From: Tissierellia bacterium
Lineage (GTDB): Bacteria > Bacillota > Clostridia > Tissierellales > Tepidimicrobiaceae
NCBI GenBank assembly: GCA_012518745.1
Contig: JAAYRM010000112.1
Location: 1-17,335 of the forward strand
Direction of reading: 5' to 3'
Length of the DNA: 17,335 nt
The notes under the pieces: model-generated
Told to the model about the DNA's origin: nothing
The model's input: only the letters and a program-made list of their open reading frames with translations
Databases searched by the model: none
In this document: one piece after another, positions 1-7,453 of the stretch
Numbering within the stretch: the first letter of the stretch is position 1
How the letters are laid out: each line of letters starts with the position of its first letter
Program-made: the position numbers and the translations under genes

Positions 1-2672
1 ATTTAGCTCTTTTGAAGGAACAGAAAAAATTCCATATTAAAGATATCGATAGGTTGAAAACAGAGGTGAAGGATCTAGAAAAAGAATTGATAGATTTAGG
101 AGACGCAGATGGCTCTATGTTAGAGCAGCATAGGGATATGGAAATGCGGCTAAAAGTTCTACGAGATGAGCTTGCTAGCTACGAAATTCGATTAAGTGAA
201 ATGGATTCCACAGTACAATCGAAACAAAACGCCATTGAAGTGGCTAGGGAGCAATCTATGGAACTGCTGAACAGAATTACGGATAAAAAGGGACAGATTA
301 ATGGCATAGAAAGCTTTGAAAACAATATCAATAAAAGAATTGCTGAAATAAAGAAACAGATACATATCCTAGAAGATGAAAAGGATGCGGGCATTGACCT
401 ATTAAGGGATATAGAATTGATGAAATGCAAAGAAGAAGATAGGATTATTAAATACAATAGGTTATTATCAGATCTCAAACTAAAGGATAATGAGGACAAG
501 CTCGAATTGAATAGATTATATGAGAAAATAAATAAAAACAAGGCGGAATTGCAGGGAAATATATCTAACTATGGCCTGCTTAAGAATATGCAAGAAGCCT
601 ACGAAGGGTATTATAGAAGCGTTAAAAACCTAATGCTAGCCTGTGAGAAGGATGGGGAACTTAAAAAACGATTGGTTGGGATAGTGGCAGATCTATTGAA
701 AGTAGATGCGAAATACGAAAGGGCCATAGATATTGCGCTAGGGGGTAGCCTACAGAATGTCGTAACATGGAATGAGCGCGATGCAAAATTTATAATTTCT
801 TTCTTAAGGAATAGGGGGCTAGGTAGGGTTACTTTCCTACCATTATCCATTATAAAGGATAGATCTATATATATAGCTCAGGAAGATAGAAAGAGGTATG
901 GTATTTTAGGGCTGGGGTCGGAGTTGGTCGACTATGATACCAAGTTCTCCGGCATCATAGGGTACCTTCTGGGTAGAATTATAATTGTAGAGGACCTGGA
1001 CTATGCTGTATCAGCTGCAAAGCGGTTTGATTATTCATATAGAATAGTAACCCTAGGAGGGGATATAATAAATCCGGGTGGAGCAATGACCGGTGGAAGT
1101 CTTCCTAAGATCGGAGGAACCCTATTAAATAGAAAGCATAGGATCGGGGATTTAGAGAAGAGGATCAATCGTTTATCTGGGACACAACGGGAATTAGAGG
1201 AACAGAAAGTGGCATTGGAAGTAAAAATGGAGAAGAATCAGGAAAAACTGAACTCATATGAAGAAGGATTACAGAAAGTAAGTATCGAAGCTATAAAATT
1301 GGAAAACGAGGCAGAAAAGCATGCAGAGAGGCTGAGGGGATATTCGGAATCCATTGAGAAGTATGGGGATGAAGTTGAGGGATTGAACCTAGAGCTAGGA
1401 AATATACAAAATACTAGGGAAATTTTGAAGAGGGAGATAGAAACCTTAGAGGTAGATAGTGGGCTCACCAAGAAAACCATAGAGCAATTTATGCTAGAAT
1501 TTGAACGGGAGCGACAGTTGAGGGAAGAGCTTGCAAGGAAAGCAACGGATATGCAGATTGAGGTAAGCCTGTTGGAGGATAGATTAGGGACCAAGGAGAA
1601 CGAACTGGGAAAACTGCATGAAAATTTAAAAGCGAAGACGCAGCTAAGGGAATCGAAACAGGATGAATATGTACAAGTTGAGGAAGCGATTAAGGATATG
1701 GGACAGAGGATTCTGGCAATTAAGGAGGATATGGAGAAAACAAGCCGGTTATTAGAGGATAAGGAAAAGAATATTAAATCGCTAAGAGTTCGGAAAGATG
1801 ATTTGATGGATGAGCTCTATCAACAGCAGTTGGAACTAAATGAAATAAATGAAAAGCATAGGATTCTAGAGGAGAAGAGGAATGATTGGAATATCAAAAA
1901 GGCTAGATATGAAGTTCGGTTGCAGGGATTGATGGAGAGGTTGATGGAGAACTACGAGCTGGAATATGAAGGGGCTCTGGAATTATTGATCCAGTTAGAC
2001 GATTTAGAGGATGCATATGGTGAGGTGAAAACGCTAAAAAGAAGGATTAAAAACCTAGGATCGGTAAATCTAAACTCCATAGCGGAGTATGATAATATTT
2101 CAAATAGACTAGAATTTATGAATGGACAGTATGATGACCTGATATCAGCTAAGCAGGATCTACAAGGGGTTATATTGGATATGGAGGATAGGATGAAGAT
2201 ACAATTTGTATCCAGTTTTGATAGGATAGCCAAGAATTTTAACGAGGTATTTTCTATACTATTTGATGGCGGTAGGGCTAATCTTGTCTTAGAGGATGAA
2301 CAGAATATATTGACCTGCGGAATAGAGATTGAAGCACAGCCACCGGGCAAAAAACTACAGAATTTATCATTGCTTTCAGGTGGGGAGAAGGCGTTGACGG
2401 CTGTGGCTTTATTATTTGCAATCTTCCAGGTAAAGCCTGCTCCATTCTGTGTGTTAGATGAAATCGATGCGGCATTAGATGAAAGCAATATAAATAGGTA
2501 TACAAACTATCTCAAAACCCTATCCGACGATATACAGTTCATCATGATTACCCATAGGAAAGGTACTATGGAAATTGCAGATGTTCTCTATGGGGTAACG
2601 ATGGAAGAGGAAGGCATAAGCAAGATAGTATCGGTTAAACTAACCGATGATTTAGATGAATTGGCAAGTTAG
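1..2672 (+). CDS. smc: Chromosome segregation protein SMC (5' end outside window)
   Basis: SMC is the ATPase core of the bacterial condensin complex (with ScpA and ScpB) that organises and segregates the nucleoid. The frame is open to the window edge, so the N-terminal Walker A head and first part of the coiled coil (about 300 residues of a usual ~1190) are missing; the TTG at 12 is an internal Leu codon, not a start. Visible in order: charged Glu/Lys-rich coiled coil, the globular hinge (about residues 185-365 counted from position 12, with the GGAMTGG stretch at its end), a second long coiled coil, and the C-terminal head with signature motif LSGGEKA, Walker B VLDEIDAALDE and the H-loop THRKGTME. 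The stop is followed directly by the ftsY ribosome binding site, as in the common smc-ftsY operon. Identity is certain; only the 5' extent is unseen. Confidence 0.97.
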   Translation, partial: LALLKEQKKFHIKDIDRLKTEVKDLEKELIDLGDADGSMLEQHRDMEMRLKVLRDELASYEIRLSEMDSTVQSKQNAIEVAREQSMELLNRITDKKGQINGIESFENNINKRIAEIKKQIHILEDEKDAGIDLLRDIELMKCKEEDRIIKYNRLLSDLKLKDNEDKLELNRLYEKINKNKAELQGNISNYGLLKNMQEAYEGYYRSVKNLMLACEKDGELKKRLVGIVADLLKVDAKYERAIDIALGGSLQNVVTWNERDAKFIISFLRNRGLGRVTFLPLSIIKDRSIYIAQEDRKRYGILGLGSELVDYDTKFSGIIGYLLGRIIIVEDLDYAVSAAKRFDYSYRIVTLGGDIINPGGAMTGGSLPKIGGTLLNRKHRIGDLEKRINRLSGTQRELEEQKVALEVKMEKNQEKLNSYEEGLQKVSIEAIKLENEAEKHAERLRGYSESIEKYGDEVEGLNLELGNIQNTREILKREIETLEVDSGLTKKTIEQFMLEFERERQLREELARKATDMQIEVSLLEDRLGTKENELGKLHENLKAKTQLRESKQDEYVQVEEAIKDMGQRILAIKEDMEKTSRLLEDKEKNIKSLRVRKDDLMDELYQQQLELNEINEKHRILEEKRNDWNIKKARYEVRLQGLMERLMENYELEYEGALELLIQLDDLEDAYGEVKTLKRRIKNLGSVNLNSIAEYDNISNRLEFMNGQYDDLISAKQDLQGVILDMEDRMKIQFVSSFDRIAKNFNEVFSILFDGGRANLVLEDEQNILTCGIEIEAQPPGKKLQNLSLLSGGEKALTAVALLFAIFQVKPAPFCVLDEIDAALDESNINRYTNYLKTLSDDIQFIMITHRKGTMEIADVLYGVTMEEEGISKIVSVKLTDDLDELAS

Positions 2673-2684
2673 GAGGATTGGAAT

Positions 2685-3650
2685 ATGTTTAAGGATCTAT
2701 TTGGACGCAAGAAGGAGGAGGTAGATAATCCCGATGGGGGATTATTTGAAAAACTTAGGGCCGGGTTGGATAAGACGAGGAAGGGCTTGGCCGCAAAGGT
2801 GGATGGTATTTTAGGATCATATTCACGTATAGATGAGGAATTATATGATGATCTAGAGGAGATATTGGTGACCGCCGATGTGGGAGTAGGGACCACAATG
2901 GATATTATCGATAATTTGAAGGATAGGATTAAAGAGGAGAGGATAATAGAGCCACGGGATATTAAAATAGCCTTAGAAGATGAAATAAAAGATGCTATGA
3001 GGCAATCCGGTTTGAATAATACCCTAGAAATAGATCCCCCACCGGCCGTAATTTTGGTTGTAGGGGCCAATGGCGTTGGCAAAACTACTACTATAGCCAA
3101 ATTGGCCTACGGCCTAAAACATGAGGGGAAAAGAGTTATATTGGCTGCGGGCGACACATTCAGAGCGGGTGCTATAGAGCAACTTAGCGAATGGAGTAAA
3201 AGGGTAGAGGTAGAATTGGTGGCTCATAGTGAAGGCGCGGATCCAGCAGCAGTAATATTCGATGGCATTCAAGCCTCAAGGGCACGCGATTGTGATGTGC
3301 TAATCTGCGATACGGCTGGGAGACTTCACAATAAAAAGAATCTAATGGATGAATTGAATAAGATTTCCCGCGTTATAGATAGGGAATATGCGGATGCACA
3401 AAAAGAAATCCTGCTAGTTCTTGATGCAACTACGGGACAGAATGCCATTGCTCAAGCACAGGTATTTAAAGAGGCCTGCAATGTATCTGGAATTGTTTTG
3501 ACCAAATTGGACGGGACTGCAAAGGGTGGAGTAGCAATCGCCCTTCAGACGGAATTGGGGATACCTATAAAATTTATTGGAGTAGGCGAACGAGTAGATG
3601 ATCTGCAGCGATTTGATATAGATGATTTTGTTGATGCCATATTCGGGTAA
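2685..3650 (+). CDS. ftsY: Signal recognition particle receptor FtsY
   Basis: FtsY is the membrane-associated SRP receptor GTPase; it forms a GTP-dependent heterodimer with Ffh to hand ribosome-nascent-chain complexes to SecYEG. The 321-residue protein has a short charged N-terminal A region (about 1-45, starting MFKDLFGRKK, a likely amphipathic membrane anchor), an N-domain helical bundle (about 45-120) and the G domain: G1 GANGVGKT (127-134), the SRP-GTPase insertion motif DTFRAGA (157-163), G3 DTAGR (209-213), G4 TKLD (273-276) and closing motif GVGERVDDLQRFD. No long acidic A domain is present, as usual in Firmicutes. AGGAGG at 2671-2676 lies 8 nt before the ATG and overlaps the smc stop, so it is co-transcribed with smc. 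The next gene in the pathway, ffh, follows after ylxM. Confidence 0.97.
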   Translation: MFKDLFGRKKEEVDNPDGGLFEKLRAGLDKTRKGLAAKVDGILGSYSRIDEELYDDLEEILVTADVGVGTTMDIIDNLKDRIKEERIIEPRDIKIALEDEIKDAMRQSGLNNTLEIDPPPAVILVVGANGVGKTTTIAKLAYGLKHEGKRVILAAGDTFRAGAIEQLSEWSKRVEVELVAHSEGADPAAVIFDGIQASRARDCDVLICDTAGRLHNKKNLMDELNKISRVIDREYADAQKEILLVLDATTGQNAIAQAQVFKEACNVSGIVLTKLDGTAKGGVAIALQTELGIPIKFIGVGERVDDLQRFDIDDFVDAIFG

Positions 3651-3700
3651 TCTATGATTTAGAAGATTTCGCTATAATCGTGGAAATAAAATTATTTTCA

Positions 3701-3729
3701 TTGACAATACGATAATTCTGTACTAATAT
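3701..3729 (+). promoter_or_regulatory. Sigma-A type promoter of the ylxM-ffh operon
   Basis: Seen directly: a perfect -35 TTGACA (3701-3706), a 17-bp spacer and TAATAT (3724-3729, 5 of 6 to consensus after one change of order). It lies in the 128-bp gap between ftsY and ylxM, the only long gap in the first 7.3 kb. A start near G3736 is inferred from the usual 6-7 nt spacing. The -10 box is embedded in palindromic DNA (GTACTA/TAGTAC at 3720-3725 and 3729-3734), so binding of a regulator here would directly compete with RNA polymerase. Confidence 0.75.
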
Positions 3730-3762
3730 AGTACTGTCAAGGAAGGACCTTGACAGTACTAT
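3728..3762 (+). repeat. 15-bp perfect inverted repeat at the ylxM promoter
   Basis: Arms 3728-3742 and 3748-3762 are perfectly complementary around the 5-nt loop AAGGA. In readthrough RNA from smc-ftsY the full 15-bp stem forms and could act as a weak terminator, although only ATTTGAATT follows rather than a U-run. RNA starting at the adjacent promoter (predicted near 3736) would begin almost exactly with a 7-bp stem GTCAAGG/CCTTGAC, a 5'-terminal hairpin of the kind that can stabilise mRNA. The repeat unit TTGACA(A/G)TAC occurs three times here: 3701-3710 (+), 3731-3740 (-) and 3750-3759 (+). An operator function is inference. Confidence 0.7.
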
Positions 3763-3778
3763 TTGAATTGGTGATGGG

Positions 3779-4162
3779 ATGATCAATAGACTAGTGAAAA
3801 TCAATATTCTATTCGATTTCTATGGGAAATTATTAAGCGATAGGCAGTATATTGCCATTGAATTATATTATATGCATGATCTTTCCCTATCTGAAATAGG
3901 GGAGGAATTGAATATAAGCCGTCAGGGGGTATATGATACCCTGAAAAGAGCAGAGAATAAGCTCTTTGAATACGAGGATATACTTGGTCTAGTGAATAAA
4001 TTTAAACATAATATAGATGAAATAGAGAAGATATATCAAATTACGGATGAGATAGAAGAAGAAGGGCAGCGTATGGAGAATAGGAAAATACTCGAAGAGG
4101 TTAAGAGGTTAAGGATAGTTTTGGGGGAGATAATGGATGATAGCCAGGAGGGCGGATATTGA
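3779..4162 (+). CDS. ylxM: YlxM/UPF0122 family helix-turn-helix protein, SRP-associated
   Basis: YlxM proteins are small all-helical proteins with a sigma-70 region-4-like helix-turn-helix, encoded next to ffh in many Firmicutes; work in streptococci links them to modulation of the SRP pathway. The 127-residue product has the family's N-terminal pattern (NILFDFYGKLLSDRQ), then LYYMHDLSLSEIGEELNISR followed by QGVYDTLKRAE, the HTH recognition region, and a charged C-terminal helix. The ATG at 3779 is chosen because it gives the family N-terminus and is preceded by GGTGAT (3770-3775), which pairs with the 5' part of the anti-Shine-Dalgarno sequence. It is the first gene behind the 3701-3729 promoter, and its stop TGA (4160-4162) shares its A with the ffh ATG, so translation is coupled. 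It carries no ATPase or enzyme motif. Confidence 0.9.
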   Translation: MINRLVKINILFDFYGKLLSDRQYIAIELYYMHDLSLSEIGEELNISRQGVYDTLKRAENKLFEYEDILGLVNKFKHNIDEIEKIYQITDEIEEEGQRMENRKILEEVKRLRIVLGEIMDDSQEGGY

Positions 4163-5502
4163 TGATACTTGAAAATTTATCTGAAAAACTGCAAAATGCA
4201 TTGTCTAAGTTAAGAGGAAAGGGAAAGCTGTCAGAAAAAGATGTGAATACAGCAATGCGCGAGATCAGGTTGGCTCTCTTGGAGGCCGATGTTAATTTCA
4301 AGGTTGTAAAGGATTTTATAAAGGCCATAAAGGATAGAGCCATTGGGTTAGAAGTCATGGAAAGCCTTACCCCCGGCCAACAGGTGGTTAAGATTGTAAA
4401 TGAAGAGCTTACCATGTTGATGGGGGAGGGGGAATCGAAGATCGAATTCTCGTCGAAGCCACCAACAATAATTCTAATGTGCGGGCTACAAGGGGCTGGA
4501 AAAACTACCACATCGGGGAAATTGGCCTATAATCTTAAGAAGCAAAATAAAAGGCCCTTATTGGTCGCCTGCGATATCTATAGACCTGCGGCTATTCAGC
4601 AACTAGAGGTGGTGGCGGAGCAGGTGGATGTACCAGTATTCACCATGGGGGACCAAAATAGTCCTAACCATATAGCAAGGGCTGCTGTTGAACATGCTAA
4701 GAGGCATAATTATGATTGCGTAATTATAGATACCGCTGGTAGACTTCATATCGACGAAGAATTAATGGGAGAATTGCAGGATATCGATGAATCCGTAAAT
4801 CCAGATGAAATCCTCCTAGTTGTAGATGCGATGACCGGACAGGATGCTGTAAACGTGGCACAGACATTTAATGCAAAACTAGAGATTACGGGGATTGTAC
4901 TTACAAAACTAGATGGAGATTCTAGGGGTGGGGCAGCATTATCCATCAGAGCTGTTACGCAAAAACCGATTAAATTCGTAGGAATGGGCGAAAAGCTGGA
5001 TCAACTGGAGCCTTTTCATCCGGATAGGATGGCATCCAGGATACTTGGAATGGGAGATGTGCTAAGTCTAATTGAAAGGGCCCAATCTTCTATCGATGAG
5101 CAGAAGGCTATGGAGTTGGAGAAAAAAATTCGCTCTCAACAATTTACTCTAGATGATTTTCTGGATCAATTAGATCAGATGCAGAACTTAGGTCCCTTGG
5201 ATGAGATATTGGGAATGTTACCCGGTGTGAGCTCCAAGGCGTTGAAAGGTTTGGATGTCAATGAAAAGGATATTGTTAAAGTGCGGGGGATTATAGAATC
5301 GATGACTCCAAAGGAAAGGGAGCAACCTTCAATTATCAATAGTAGTAGAAGGAAAAGAATTGCAAGGGGTAGCGGAACCAAAGTTCAGGATGTGAATAGA
5401 TTACTGAGACAGTTCAAAGAGTCGAAAAAAATGATGAAAAGTTTTTCTGATATGGGTAAGACTATGAAGAAGAGGGGAAATATGGGATTTCCATTCTTTT
5501 AA
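4162..5502 (+). CDS. ffh: Signal recognition particle protein Ffh (SRP54)
   Basis: Ffh is the protein subunit of the bacterial signal recognition particle; it binds hydrophobic signal sequences and the SRP RNA and docks on FtsY through its GTPase. From the ATG, 446 residues: N domain (1-100), G1 GLQGAGKT (108-115), DIYRPAA insertion motif (about 138-144), G3 DTAGR (190-194), G4 TKLDGDSRGG (248-257), GMGEKLDQLEPFHP, then the methionine-rich M domain (about 310-446) with the RNA-binding SRRKRIARGSGT (395-406) and the tail MKKRGNMGFPFF. A TTG three bases upstream (4159) is also in frame; I prefer ATG 4162 because AGGAGG (4147-4152) is then 9 nt away and the N-terminus matches the family. The SRP RNA gene itself is not in the window. 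Confidence 0.97.
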   Translation: MILENLSEKLQNALSKLRGKGKLSEKDVNTAMREIRLALLEADVNFKVVKDFIKAIKDRAIGLEVMESLTPGQQVVKIVNEELTMLMGEGESKIEFSSKPPTIILMCGLQGAGKTTTSGKLAYNLKKQNKRPLLVACDIYRPAAIQQLEVVAEQVDVPVFTMGDQNSPNHIARAAVEHAKRHNYDCVIIDTAGRLHIDEELMGELQDIDESVNPDEILLVVDAMTGQDAVNVAQTFNAKLEITGIVLTKLDGDSRGGAALSIRAVTQKPIKFVGMGEKLDQLEPFHPDRMASRILGMGDVLSLIERAQSSIDEQKAMELEKKIRSQQFTLDDFLDQLDQMQNLGPLDEILGMLPGVSSKALKGLDVNEKDIVKVRGIIESMTPKEREQPSIINSSRRKRIARGSGTKVQDVNRLLRQFKESKKMMKSFSDMGKTMKKRGNMGFPFF

Positions 5503-5539
5503 ATAGAGATCATGATCAATTGCAAAGGAGGTGAGACAT

Positions 5540-5812
5540 ATGGCGGTTAAAATTAGACTGAGGAGGATGGGGGCTAAAAAGAATCCCTTTTACAGAATTA
5601 TAGTTGCTGATTCCCGTTCTCCTAGGGATGGTAGGTTCATAGAAGAGATAGGATATTACAATCCATTAACTGAACCTAAAACGGTTAAAATAGATGATGA
5701 GAAGGCCAACAAATGGTTACAGGATGGGGCTAAACCAACTGATACCGTTGATAGGCTATTCAGGGATAATGGCATCTACGATAAACCCGAAGGGAATGAT
5801 GTGGAGGAATAG
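5540..5812 (+). CDS. rpsP: Small ribosomal subunit protein bS16
   Basis: bS16 is a 30S assembly protein that binds 16S rRNA early. The 90-residue protein starts MAVKIRLRRMGAKKNPFYRI and continues VADSRSPRDGRFIEEIGYYN with NPL, the family signature, and ends in a short acidic tail. A GTG at 5531 is in frame, but it lies inside the strong ribosome binding site AAAGGAGGTGA (5525-5534); ATG 5540 gives the conserved N-terminus and proper spacing. It follows ffh by 37 bp, a gap that holds the 10-bp palindrome GATCATGATC (5508-5517) and no evident promoter. Grouping with khpA, rimM and trmD is the standard S16 operon. Confidence 0.97.
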   Translation: MAVKIRLRRMGAKKNPFYRIIVADSRSPRDGRFIEEIGYYNPLTEPKTVKIDDEKANKWLQDGAKPTDTVDRLFRDNGIYDKPEGNDVEE

Positions 5813-5832
5813 TTTCTAGGAGGTGGCTTAAG

Positions 5833-6063
5833 GTGGGCGAATTAGTGGAAATAATAGCCAAGGCACTTGTTGATAATCCCAATGATGTTCAGGTTAAGGA
5901 GATAGAGGGAAGCCAATCCGTAATAATCGAGTTAAAAGTAGCTGAGGAGGATATGGGGAAGGTTATTGGGAAACAGGGCAGAATCGCAAAGGCAATTAGA
6001 ACGGTGGTTAAGGCTGCCGCTATTAAGGAAAACAAGCGGGTAGTCGTAGAAATTATTCAATAG
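5833..6063 (+). CDS. khpA: KH-domain RNA-binding protein KhpA (YlqC)
   Basis: KhpA is a small KH-domain RNA-binding protein that in other Firmicutes pairs with KhpB (Jag/EloR) and influences RNA levels and cell elongation. The 76-residue product is essentially one KH domain: the GxxG loop is GKQG (46-49) within GKVIGKQGRIAKAIR, followed by the helix AIRTVVKAAA and the C-terminal strand KRVVVEIIQ. The start is GTG at 5833, set by AGGAGGTG (5818-5825) 7 nt upstream; no ATG is available. It sits 20 bp after rpsP and before rimM, its conserved position. The older name is ylqC. Confidence 0.93.
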   Translation: MGELVEIIAKALVDNPNDVQVKEIEGSQSVIIELKVAEEDMGKVIGKQGRIAKAIRTVVKAAAIKENKRVVVEIIQ

Positions 6064-6091
6064 GGAGGGTGCTCATCGTAGGATCCCCCTA
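6061..6091 (+). promoter_or_regulatory. Possible hairpin in the khpA-rimM gap
   Basis: TAGGG (6061-6065) can pair with CCCTA (6087-6091), extended inward by G6067-C6085 and G6068-U6084 past one A-C mismatch, with a loop of about 15 nt. This would tie up GGGAGG (6063-6068), a Shine-Dalgarno-like sequence that belongs to no well-placed start codon (the rimM ATG is 45 nt further on). It could be a minor RNA control element or chance. Confidence 0.25.
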
Positions 6092-6113
6092 TCATTACTT
6101 AGTTGGTGATGGA

Positions 6114-6617
6114 ATGGACTATATTCAAGTTGGAAAGATTATAAATACTCATGGAATTAAGGGTGAGGTTACAATTTATCCGCTAACCGATGATAGATAT
6201 AGATTCAATGATCTACAAATCGTATACCTAGGGCATGATAGGAGAAGGGTTATAGTAGAAGGGGCTAGGTATCATAAGAATATGGTATTACTGAAATTTG
6301 AGGAATTCGATAATATTGATGATGTATTACCATATAAGGGGGAGTATCTATATATAGATTCACAGGATAGGGTAATCCTACCAGAAGATCGATTTTTTTT
6401 ATTCGATATAATAGGTGCTATTGTCTATACGGTGGAAGGTAAAAGAGTAGGCATGGTATCGCAGGTTATACAATCCACCGGCAATGATGTATATGTCGTG
6501 AGGAATGATGAAATGGATCAGGAATACATGATTCCGGCGGTCAAGGAATTTATTATTTCAATTGATATAGATAATAGGCGGATAGTAATAGATCCAATCG
6601 AAGGAATGATAGGATGA
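6114..6617 (+). CDS. rimM: 16S rRNA processing / ribosome maturation factor RimM
   Basis: RimM binds ribosomal protein uS19 and helps assemble the 30S head and process 16S rRNA. The 167-residue protein has the RimM N-terminal barrel (MDYIQVGKIINTHGIKGEV, about 1-88) and a C-terminal PRC barrel (about 95-165, with GNDVYVV and MIPAVKEFI). The frame is open back to a GTG at 6069, but that codon abuts its would-be ribosome binding site and would add 15 unconserved residues; ATG 6114 starts exactly at the family N-terminus and has GGTGAT (6105-6110) just upstream. The gene overlaps trmD by 4 bp (ATGA), as expected for the conserved rimM-trmD pair. Confidence 0.95.
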   Translation: MDYIQVGKIINTHGIKGEVTIYPLTDDRYRFNDLQIVYLGHDRRRVIVEGARYHKNMVLLKFEEFDNIDDVLPYKGEYLYIDSQDRVILPEDRFFLFDIIGAIVYTVEGKRVGMVSQVIQSTGNDVYVVRNDEMDQEYMIPAVKEFIISIDIDNRRIVIDPIEGMIG

Positions 6618-7351
6618 AAATCGATGTACTGACACTATTCCCGGAATTATTTGATGTTTTTCGACGGTGGAGCATTATCAGTCGAGCTATTGAACAGGAT
6701 ATACTATCACTTAATACAATAAACATCAGGGATTTTTCCCATGATAAGCATAAACGTGTTGACGATTATCCCTTTGGTGGAGGGCCTGGCATGGTAATGC
6801 GGCCGGAACCCATCGATAGGGCGATATCTAGCATCAGAACCGAGGATTCTGTGGTAATATACCTATCACCTCAGGGTAGAACCCACGATCAACAGTTGGC
6901 AAATGCATTATCCGAGAAAGAACATTTAATCCTCCTATGCGGTCACTATGAAGGGGTAGATAGCAGGGTGGTCGATAATCTTGTCGACATGGAGGTATCT
7001 ATAGGTGATTATGTATTGACCGGTGGGGAGATTCCTGCCTTAGTCCTAATAGAATCCGTTATAAGGTTGCTCCCAGGCACATTGGCAAGCGAAGAATCAT
7101 ATATTGATGAATCGCATTATGATGGGATCCTGGAACATAATCAATATACGAGGCCACGTAGCTTTAAGGGATTCAATGTACCTGAGGTACTTCTATCGGG
7201 TGATCATGGAAGGATTGCCAAATGGAGAAAGTATTCTGCACTTAAGAACACATATATCAAGAGACCGGATCTGTTAGAGGGAATTGACCTAGCTGAAGAA
7301 GAGGCTGATATGCTCAGCCGGATAATGCGGGAACTTGAGAAAGAAGAGTAG
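6614..7351 (+). CDS. trmD: tRNA (guanine37-N1)-methyltransferase TrmD
   Basis: TrmD makes m1G37 next to the anticodon of certain tRNAs from S-adenosylmethionine, preventing +1 frameshifting. It is a SPOUT-class trefoil-knot dimer. In the 245-residue protein: MKIDVLTLFPELFDVF at the start, DYPFGGGPGMVMRPEP (51-66), knot motifs LSPQGRT (84-90), GHYEGVDSR (110-118, Glu113) and IGDYVLTGGEIPA (130-142), Arg151, then the loop holding the likely catalytic Asp170 and QYTRP (177-181). The C-terminal tRNA-binding domain follows. The SIIGRA pattern near residue 20 is SIISRA here, a mild change. It overlaps rimM by 4 bp; the next gene rplS has its own promoter but no terminator intervenes, so readthrough is likely. 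Confidence 0.97.
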   Translation: MKIDVLTLFPELFDVFRRWSIISRAIEQDILSLNTINIRDFSHDKHKRVDDYPFGGGPGMVMRPEPIDRAISSIRTEDSVVIYLSPQGRTHDQQLANALSEKEHLILLCGHYEGVDSRVVDNLVDMEVSIGDYVLTGGEIPALVLIESVIRLLPGTLASEESYIDESHYDGILEHNQYTRPRSFKGFNVPEVLLSGDHGRIAKWRKYSALKNTYIKRPDLLEGIDLAEEEADMLSRIMRELEKEE

Positions 7352-7380
7352 TTGTATTTCATAAATGGATATGCTATAAT
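7352..7380 (+). promoter_or_regulatory. Extended -10 promoter of rplS
   Basis: TGCTATAAT (7372-7380) is a perfect -10 box with the TGn extension. With a 17-bp spacer the -35 position reads TTGTAT (7352-7357), which keeps only the TTG. The extended -10 compensates for a poor -35. Transcription would start near 7387 and give rplS a roughly 65-nt leader separate from the upstream trmD message. Confidence 0.7.
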
Positions 7381-7383
7381 ACT

Positions 7384-7430
7384 GAACGTATGGAACTAGG
7401 GACGGTCCTCTGCTATTGGCATGAACGTCT
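7384..7430 (+). ncRNA. Candidate L19 (rplS) leader RNA structure
   Basis: The leader between the rplS promoter and start can fold: ACGTATG (7386-7392) pairs with CAT and ACGT (7420-7422, 7425-7428) leaving a 2-nt GA bulge, enclosing a smaller stem AGGG/CTCT region (7398-7401 with 7408-7411). Low-GC Gram-positives are known to carry a conserved L19 leader motif in the rplS 5' UTR, thought to let L19 repress its own synthesis. Position and presence of structure fit that family; I could not test the fold or the covariance model, so the assignment is tentative. Confidence 0.45.
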
Positions 7431-7453
7431 ATTGGGAAGGGAGGTTTTGAACA

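Noticed and set aside
179..541. Reverse-strand open frames within smc (also 611-850, 1238-1594, 1952-2488)
   Set aside because: They are antisense shadows of coiled-coil coding DNA, Ser/Leu/Phe-rich with no motif or ribosome binding site.
12..2672. SMC starting at the TTG at position 12
   Set aside because: The frame is open to the window edge and the N-terminal Walker A head is missing, so position 12 is internal.
2669..3100. Reverse-strand open frame over ftsY, and similar ones over ffh (4101-4511), dprA (13604-13990) and topA (15442-15747)
   Set aside because: Each lies wholly opposite a well-conserved gene and shows low-complexity Ser/Pro/Leu content.
3728..3762. Calling the 15-bp repeat a plain rho-independent terminator of ftsY
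   Set aside because: It lacks a U-run and overlaps the -10 box of a near-consensus promoter; termination remains possible but is not the best single label.
5508..5517. Palindrome GATCATGATC before rpsP
   Set aside because: Ten bases, no promoter nearby and no second copy in an operator-like position; too little to call a site.
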